Assembly: GCA_007922305.1 (NCBI GenBank)
Contig: ML677334.1
Span: 63,711,142-63,775,141, forward strand
DNA: 64,000 nt
DNA from: Dermatemys mawii
Taxonomy: Eukaryota > Chordata > Testudines > Dermatemydidae
Direction of reading: 5' to 3'
Position 1 is the stretch's first letter. Every line of letters starts with the position of its first letter. The notes under the pieces are model-generated. The model was not told where the DNA came from and did not search any database. It saw only the letters and a program-made list of their open reading frames with translations. Positions 57,642 through 64,000 of this stretch are shown piece by piece. Position numbers and translations under genes: made by a program.

Positions 57642-58562
57642 GTCCGCATCCTGTGAGCTGTAATACTTTGTCTCATATCAGTTGGTTATCATGTAGGTCC
57701 TAGACCACCACAGAAGATCAGAACAGATGATGCAGTGGTCCCTTCTAGCCTTAAACTATGACCCAATGGACAGGTAAAGGATGGAATGAGAGAAGGACTT
57801 GAGCTAATCTGTTCCACAGCTACTTCCTTTATCCATCCAAATCTGCAGTTGAAAGCCTGTTACAGCTAAACATTAGTAACTGTAAAGAACATTAAGATGA
57901 TTGAAGAAACACCATTAGTGATATTTCCATTTAGCAAACTGAGCTACAGGACTGGCAGAATCTTCTACTTATTACAATACAAAAGTTATTTCCACACCTG
58001 ACAATGAGCAAGACAAGGCAGCAGAAACAACACTATTGTCTAGGTATAGTAAGGACTATGATGTAATCAAAGGAGGATGAAAATCCACGGCCTTAATACT
58101 TGACAAATATCACAGATTAACACACAAAGGGACCCAATTACAGGGGCTGAAGCACTTCAGAGAACAGGAGAATTGTGCATAACGCCATCCAATGCACAAA
58201 TTACACCAGCTGGAAGACAGACATATTACTACTCCAAGTTTTTCCAGCATTTTTAATTCTTCTTACATTTCCACTGAGTCAAAGGTCTTTTCCATCTACC
58301 AAAGCCACACAGACCAAGTTCTTTTAGTCAGCCTTTTCCACAATCTGAGTCACTGCCTGCAGGTGGTCCATGATTAAAAATTGAGTAAAAACACACTCTA
58401 CCAGTTCTCAGGGCAGATTAAAGTTCAGTAATCCCTGTAGCATGTTCACCAGGATTTGTGAAGCACAGAAAATGGAAGGAGATCTGTAGTACAATGTATT
58501 TATGCTTTTTCCTCTTCTGAATTAAATACCACAGTTACTTGGCCCATCTCAAAGTATCTCTG

Positions 58563-59110
58563 TCACAGGCTGATTGGCCCCTTTAAGGGGAGATGGGGTC
58601 AGCCATACTTGTGCCATAACTGGATAGCTGTTTCCTGGTGTGAGAGGGTGGGACTAAGGAGGGCCAGGTGACAGTTTAACAGACACTTGGGCCTTATAAA
58701 ATGATAGAGTGAGATCAGTCTGCAGTAGAATCACAGGGAACCGAGCAGGCTTCAGTGGAAGGCCCTGGTGCAAGGGCCTGTAGGATGTTCGGCATTTCAG
58801 GCTAATCAGTCCAGGGTCCAATGCTTTATACCAGAGCAGGGAAAGAGTCAAGAAGCAAAGCTCAGAAGGGACTGAGAACAATACAGGAGGGGAACTAGCC
58901 TGGGGGATGAGTGCTCTATCCCAGAGCCAGAAAGACTCTCACAGATAGTGAGGAAGGGGCTGGGAACAGGGAGAGAGGTGGGGATGTAGAGAATTTACCA
59001 AAAGACAGAAGAACCTTTTTATCTGTTGGGATTACACTTAGATTTTTGCTACTTCGGAAGAGGTTAAATTGTGTTTGTGATTTAGCTGGAAGGCTAGGCC
59101 ACATCATGAC
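58563..59110 (+). mobile_element. LTR-like repeat (possible solo LTR)
   Basis: It begins TGTCACAGGCTGATTGGCCC and has a TATA-like CTTATAAAATGATAG at 58693. It continues through a purine-rich stretch to GGCCACATCATGACAG near 59110. I know similar sequences as turtle long repeats. No target duplication or internal coding region is visible. Confidence 0.35.
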
Positions 59111-59289
59111 AGTCTGGTGTGTGGAGAGTTGAGAAGACCCACCTCAGGACAGGAAACTCAGGAAGAGTGTACCAGCAACTCCACACTTGACCAACAAGGG
59201 ATGCTACATGGCACCCAGGCCCCACAACCATCTCCCCCTTTTCACACCTATGTGAAGTTGCTACACTCTATGCTTTACATGGGGCACTA

Positions 59290-59882
59290 CCACATTCATG
59301 GTCCATTTTGTTCAATTTCACAGTCACAGGATTTTAAAAATGATAAATTTCACGATTTCAGCTATTTAAAACTGAAACATAATGGTGTTGTAACTGTATG
59401 GGTCCTGACCCAAAAGGAGGTAATGGGGGTGTTGCAAGATTATTGTAGGAGTGTTTGCCACCCTTCCTTCTGCACTGCTGCTGGCAGCAGACTGGCCTTC
59501 AGAGCTGGGTGGCAGCGGTTGGCCAAGAACCCAGCTCTGAAGGCAGCACCACCGCCAGCAGCATCGCAGAAGTAAGGATAGCATGGTATGGTGTTGCCAC
59601 TCTTACTTTTGTGCTGCTGCCTGCAGAGCTGGGCCCTCAAATCAGCAGCCACCACTCTCTAGCAACCCAGCTCTGATGGTAGCGCACAAGGGTGGCAATA
59701 CTATGACCCCCCATTACAATAACCTTGGAACCCCCATTTTGGGTCAGGACCCTCAGATGAGAAACACTGGTCTCCTCTGTGAAATCAGTATAGGGTAAAA
59801 CTACACAAAAGACCAGATTTCACAACAGAGACCAGATTTCACCACCCGTGCTGCTTTTTTCACAGCTGTGAATTTGGTAGGG
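59290..59882. repeat. Dispersed repeat with hAT-like 'GAGAAACACTGGTCTCC' block
   Basis: It opens GGTCCATTTTGTTCAATTTC, ACAGTCACAGGATTTTAAAA and closes ACAGCTGTGAATTTGGTAGG. Its core has inverted words (GGGTCCTGACCCAAAAGGAG at 59399 and CCCCCATTTTGGGTCAGGAC at 59731) and repeated cagctctgaaggcagc / gctgctgcctgcagagctg motifs. This is one composite turtle repeat. Confidence 0.6.
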
Positions 59883-62555
59883 CTATATGATAGTACTTAA
59901 CTGTCAAAACAGGACCAGGTACAGTTTATAAGATTATACCAAGAATAAGTTGAAATTTGTCCTCAAGAACCATATCAAATTATATTTTTGACAATCCAGC
60001 CAGCCTTTCCTAATTTTAGAAAGATTTCTAAGAACTGACTAGTTGAGAGTCTTAAGGTTTATAGTCAAACTAGGTTGCTTGAAGTCTGCAATGAAATACA
60101 ACTTCTGTAGTCTTAAAAAGGGCACTGATCAACCAGTCATGGCCTAAAATATAATGTTCTAAATATATGTAGCTGCATTCCATAGGGTCCAATGCGGCTT
60201 AGTCAAGTATGATTTTTGTCCTTCTCTCTCCCCCTCTTTAACTAAGAAAGTTATTTGGATCCAGAAGACCCAAACAGTGTTGGTGTTTAGTGGTAAGCAT
60301 CAATGTAAACCTGTGTATATGCATTCCAAGACGGACTATGGAGGAAATGAGGGAGTCTAAATTACCACACTTCTCCCCCACAGTCGGAGGGGCATCACAA
60401 TGATGTTCTCTTCTAATCTGTGGGTGGGGAGCATTCCCCTGAATACAAGTGTACTGCTGACACCAAGAATGGAATAACATCAAAATTTCATTTTTATTTC
60501 AAGAAATTGAGATTGAATATTGTTCTCTTATGCCAATCAGCATTGGTCAAACTAGAAAATTCCATACAATGTAAAAAGTCATCAGAAAATATCCATTTCA
60601 TTGTTTTTAGAACACTTCACACTAACACAGCACTTATCCTCAAAGAACATTACAAGCATAAAAAAAAGATTTCAGAACAGCCCTTGATAACTTTAGAGTT
60701 TGAGAAAGCAGTGCAAAAATAAGGAATGCCAGTTTATTTCGGAAATCAGTAAAAGTTTACCAGCTGTCAAAGAGAAAGCTTTCAAACAAATAAAGCTCTC
60801 TTTTTTGATCTAACATTAAAGCTCAAGGGAAATCAAAGGCAAAGAAAAACATTCCCTGGAACAAAGAAAGAACTGAGATTTAATATTTGTTTATTTATAA
60901 GTGCCAGTCTGAGCAGGCATTTGCAGCACACTGTTGAATAAAAGAAGTTTGACAGTTTAGTAAACAATTTATTAATATTTCATCAGGGACTTTGGAAATC
61001 TGAATAATGCCTTACCAATGTCAAAAATGCCACCTCCTAATCATATCAATTTAAAATTAAAATGACTAGCTATCTAATAACCCCAAGAAGTGTCACAAAT
61101 ACCAATATTAAAGCCATAGAACCACAGCAGAAAAGCCCAATCGTCTCCTTTGGTGCCAGCAGTCATGATTTTTCCCCACTATTAATATGCTGAGGTTTAC
61201 CAATTCTTTACAATTAAGGGTTTAAGGTAATCTGTCTCCCCATTTCATTTCAAAACACTCCTCTTTCCCCCGCCCCACAAAATTATTCAATTGTACAGTT
61301 ACTAAGACACAGTCAATAAAACATTGTCCTGCAACCAAGAGCGCCACACAATGAGCTAGAGTGCATTTTTTTCAAGTGCCAGATCTTACAGATGCCAAGT
61401 CACCAAGTACCTTTTCTAGTGGTAGACAGCAAGTCAAATTCTTTATACTCAAAAAAGGAAATAGCTTCACCAAATAGATTCAGATAATTCACAGATTCTC
61501 AATTCTAAGGCCAAAAAATCATTGTGATTATCTGATGCACCTATATAGCTTTACATTGGTAAATCATTTGGTTCTTAAATAGATTTCCCATGTGATGTTA
61601 CAAACTAACATTATGTTCCCTTTAAGTATGAGCCACTCACTCTGCTGCCCATTAATCTTACTACAACTCTGGCACTTACCCCACAAACAAATTTATTTTT
61701 TTCTAAAGTCTCAAAACAAATTCAATACTTCATTTGCACCCTGCACACAAGGCAGGCATTAGAAACTGCAATTATAGTACTGAAGGCGGCAGATGATGTT
61801 GGTTATTGTTCTATATAATTCTTAAGCAACAAGTGCTTGTAAGAGATCATTTAGAAAAAAGCTCTTGGTCAGTGTAGTTGATACAGACACTTGTGATTAG
61901 TTTGGTTTTTCCATCAAGCATTCCTCATGACAACTGTAGTTCCTGTTTTGTTCAGATGACACAGTGAAGTGAAACCTGGTTTTCTGTTTTAAACACATCT
62001 GACAGGTTCCACAGCTAAGTATTAGACACTTCTATTACTATTAGTACCACCCCATACTCACTTTATCAGCTTGTCAAGATGCAAAGTTTTTACCCAAATA
62101 CCCTTGGCATTTGATGCTTTCTGACACTATTAGAGGACACTCATGTGATCTGATTGCTTGACTGGTTTAATAATCATATTCAAATTTATATAGAGGGAAT
62201 GGCTTCTGTGCAATTGTATCAGCACAAACTGCACCAAGCAGAAAAATCTCTAAAAATGTTTTGAAGGCAAGAAATTATAAAAACATTGTGACATACTATT
62301 TGATTTTAGTCAATTTCAAAAAATTAAAGTTGACAATATCTTTTTACAAATAAAATCCACAACCACCAAGAATGTAAATACCCCTTTTAAAACACTTGGC
62401 CATCCTTCAAAAGCAAAGTGTGAACTATTATGCGTCACAAAAGTCACTCAAACATCAAGTGTTCTTATATATGTTTGCATCCTTCAGTACAGTACTGTAG
62501 TTTTCTAAATGCAAGAACGTTGATTCTGAGGAGGGTATCTACTGTTCCACTAGAG

Positions 62556-62939
62556 CAGCAGTTCTCAAACTGTGGACTGGGACCCCAAATTGGGTCACAA
62601 CCCCATTTTAATGGGGTCACGAGGGCAGCCTTAGACTTGCTGGGGCCCAGAGGCTGAAGCACAAGCCCCACTGCCTGGAGCTGAAGTCCAAGGGCTTCAG
62701 CCCTGGGCAACTGGGCTAAGGTTACAGACCCTCTGCCACGGGTGGAAGCCCCTGGGCTATAGCTCTCCTCCCCCTCTCTCACTCGCACCCCGCCCACAGC
62801 AGCGGCACTCGGGCTTTGGCCCTCACCCAAGGCAGTGAGGCTCAGGTGGGCTCGAGCTGCAATTCCCCCTTCTGGGGTCATATAGTAATTTCTGTTGTCA
62901 GAAGGGGGCCATGTTGCAGTGAAGTTTGAGAATCCCCTG
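62556..62939. mobile_element. Complete hAT-like element with CAGNNGTTCTCAAAC ends
   Basis: The left end CAGCAGTTCTCAAACTG and the reverse complement of the right end (CAGGGGATTCTCAAACTT) are the Charlie-like hAT type. The flanks CACTAGAG (62548-62555) and CAGTAGGG (62940-62947) match at 6 of 8, with the central TAG common to many hAT sites. The 384-bp body is GC-rich and non-coding. Confidence 0.75.
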
Positions 62940-63892
62940 CAGTAGGGGACTATTTTACCGTTTTTGAAAGTCTCCTTTGGGAAAGGGACACCTGGCTTCT
63001 TTCAACTGAAATATTCTGATTTTACAGTGCAAGAGCAGCAGTAGCACGAAGACAATATTTTCTACAGTCTATACACAACATTAAGTGTAAACTAGTACAC
63101 AAAGGCTGTTAGGTTTTTTTGTTTTGTTAAGAGTACTGACCCTAATTAGCATTACACTCAAAACTAGAAGTTTCAGTATTAAAATAATGAATTCTCAAAT
63201 CAATTAAATTGCAAAACTGACCATATAGTCAGTGATAAATGCAGAAAATATTTTCAGTTATAATGATACTACCTAAATATTTTAAGTTCTTGCAGACATT
63301 CTACACACTCAGAAATCAAACACTGCCAGTAAACACTGCTACATGTTTTATGTCATTTGACTTTTTGTTTACAGACATAACATTCAGAGGTAGGATAAAC
63401 AATACACTAGTTAGACTTAGACTAAACTGACCCTGTACTAGAGAACTCAAGACCTACATACTGGCATACACCAGAATTTGAGCAACTATGAGCAAGTAGA
63501 ATGGGCAGAGGTGAACTTTGGAAGACGCCTCTCCTGTGTGCTTTAAAACCGGTGTTTTAATGTAATTTAAAACACCTCATAAAATATAACTAATGTCATA
63601 TACACCGCTTACAAAACCACAAAAAATATGCCACCTTAAGAAACTGAACTTAAAGTCTTATCCCAATTTAGGGGAAAAAAAAACCACACACCTGATTTGA
63701 GACAGGCCTCCATTTTTGAGGGCACATTAAAATGTGACAACAGTTTTATCTATGGACTGTCAGCACACCACCTCAGAAAACCTTAACTCTCAGAATGGAC
63801 CATGAAAGAGGCGCTCTAAAATAATCAGAGCCAATCTACATGGGTCAATCACCACTTTGAACTGCACCAAGAAATAAATCAAATGCAAATGT

Positions 63893-63990
63893 TATCTCTA
63901 TTATCATAGCACGTAGGAGCCCCAGTCATGAACCAGGACCCCACTGTGCTAGGTACAGTACAATCCACAACATGTATTGTTACCAGGCAG
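63893..63990 (+). repeat. Dispersed repeat fragment at the right edge
   Basis: ATCATAGCACGTAGGAGCCC, CAGTCATGAACCAGGACCCC and ACTGTGCTAGGTACAGTACA. It is related to the fragment at 5945-6000. It may continue past the window. Confidence 0.55.
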
Positions 63991-64000
63991 TAAGTAAATG

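Larger units (their letters stand above)
56640..57775 (+). mobile_element. CR1 LINE 3' UTR, plus strand, interrupted by a nested transposon
   Basis: The first part has GAGAAGGAATCCCCCCCCGA, TCAGATTGGCAGTTTTTCAC and GGGTCTGGGGCACTGGTGCA. The second part resumes at 57642 with CCTGTGAGCTGTAATACTTT, GTCTCATATCAGTTG, AGTGGTCCCTTCTAGCCTTA and AACTATGACCCAATGG. Both are parts of one CR1 3' UTR in the correct order, separated by 56892-57641. Confidence 0.8.
56126..64000 (-). other. 3' part of a large ATP6V1H intron (upstream exons not in window)
   Basis: Contents: a CR1 copy with a nested MITE (56640-57775), an LTR-like repeat (58563-59110), a dispersed hAT-like repeat (59290-59882), a complete hAT-like element (62556-62939) and a repeat fragment at the right end. 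57780-58560, 59890-62550 and 62950-63890 show nothing I can name. No coding exon for residues 1-38 was seen. Confidence 0.8.

Noticed and set aside
59117..59575. 152-codon open frame, plus strand
   Set aside because: It runs from an LTR-like repeat into another dispersed repeat, with several overlapping open frames on both strands. This is typical of GC-rich repeats and not of a gene.
60719..60745. Possible upstream ATP6V1H exon (plus-strand tgccagtttattt resembling the reverse of a KVNWQ codon run)
   Set aside because: The surrounding codons do not continue the expected peptide and there are no splice sites in the right phase.
62465..62881. 138-codon open frame, minus strand
   Set aside because: It covers most of a GC-rich non-autonomous hAT-like element and its flank. 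It is low-complexity Ala/Gly/Leu-rich sequence with no recognisable protein.

Overview
This window looks like reptilian, most probably turtle, genomic DNA. It carries most of one protein-coding gene, ATP6V1H, on the minus strand. ATP6V1H encodes subunit H of the V1 sector of the vacuolar H+-ATPase. Twelve coding exons can be placed base by base. They run from a terminal exon at 9338-9398 up to an exon at 56023-56125. All visible introns are GT-AG and all phases are compatible. Placed against the 483-residue length of the vertebrate protein, the exons cover residues 39-483. The exon(s) for residues 1-38, the 5' UTR and the promoter were not found and should lie beyond base 64000. The 54-base exon at 45961-46014 corresponds to the 18-residue cassette that is known in mammals to be alternatively spliced. 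A short 3' UTR with an AATAAA signal follows the stop codon.

The turtle assignment is an inference. The coding sequence has the sauropsid form where I remember it (for example AKRGKNTAW, and NLLEKS at the start of exon 37153-37331). The introns are full of repeats I associate with turtles: CR1 LINEs ending in ATTCTATG or TTCTTATG octamers, a tRNA-derived SINE, short MITEs with 'TCTACACT'-type ends, and hAT-like elements with 'CAGGGGTCGGCAACC' or 'CAGNNGTTCTCAAAC' ends.

Layout: 1-9.24 kb is the 3' flank of ATP6V1H, with CR1 and MITE copies, a 123-bp tandem duplication at 7668-7907, and no recognisable gene. From 9.24 to 56.1 kb are the ATP6V1H exons and introns. The intron 19787-30896 contains a decayed transposon-like coding region (23751-25426, minus strand) whose longest open piece is 434 codons. 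From 56.1 to 64 kb is the 3' part of a large intron holding a nested CR1/MITE complex and more hAT-like and LTR-like repeats.

The most interesting item is the 23751-25426 coding relic. It belongs to a multi-copy, conserved protein family that I recognise only as 'uncharacterized'. It has conserved Asp and Cys/His motifs that could reflect an RNase-H-like (DDE/D-type) transposase. Also notable are several complete non-autonomous DNA transposons whose terminal repeats and target-site duplications can be read directly, and a long inverted repeat 122 bases upstream of an ATP6V1H splice acceptor.
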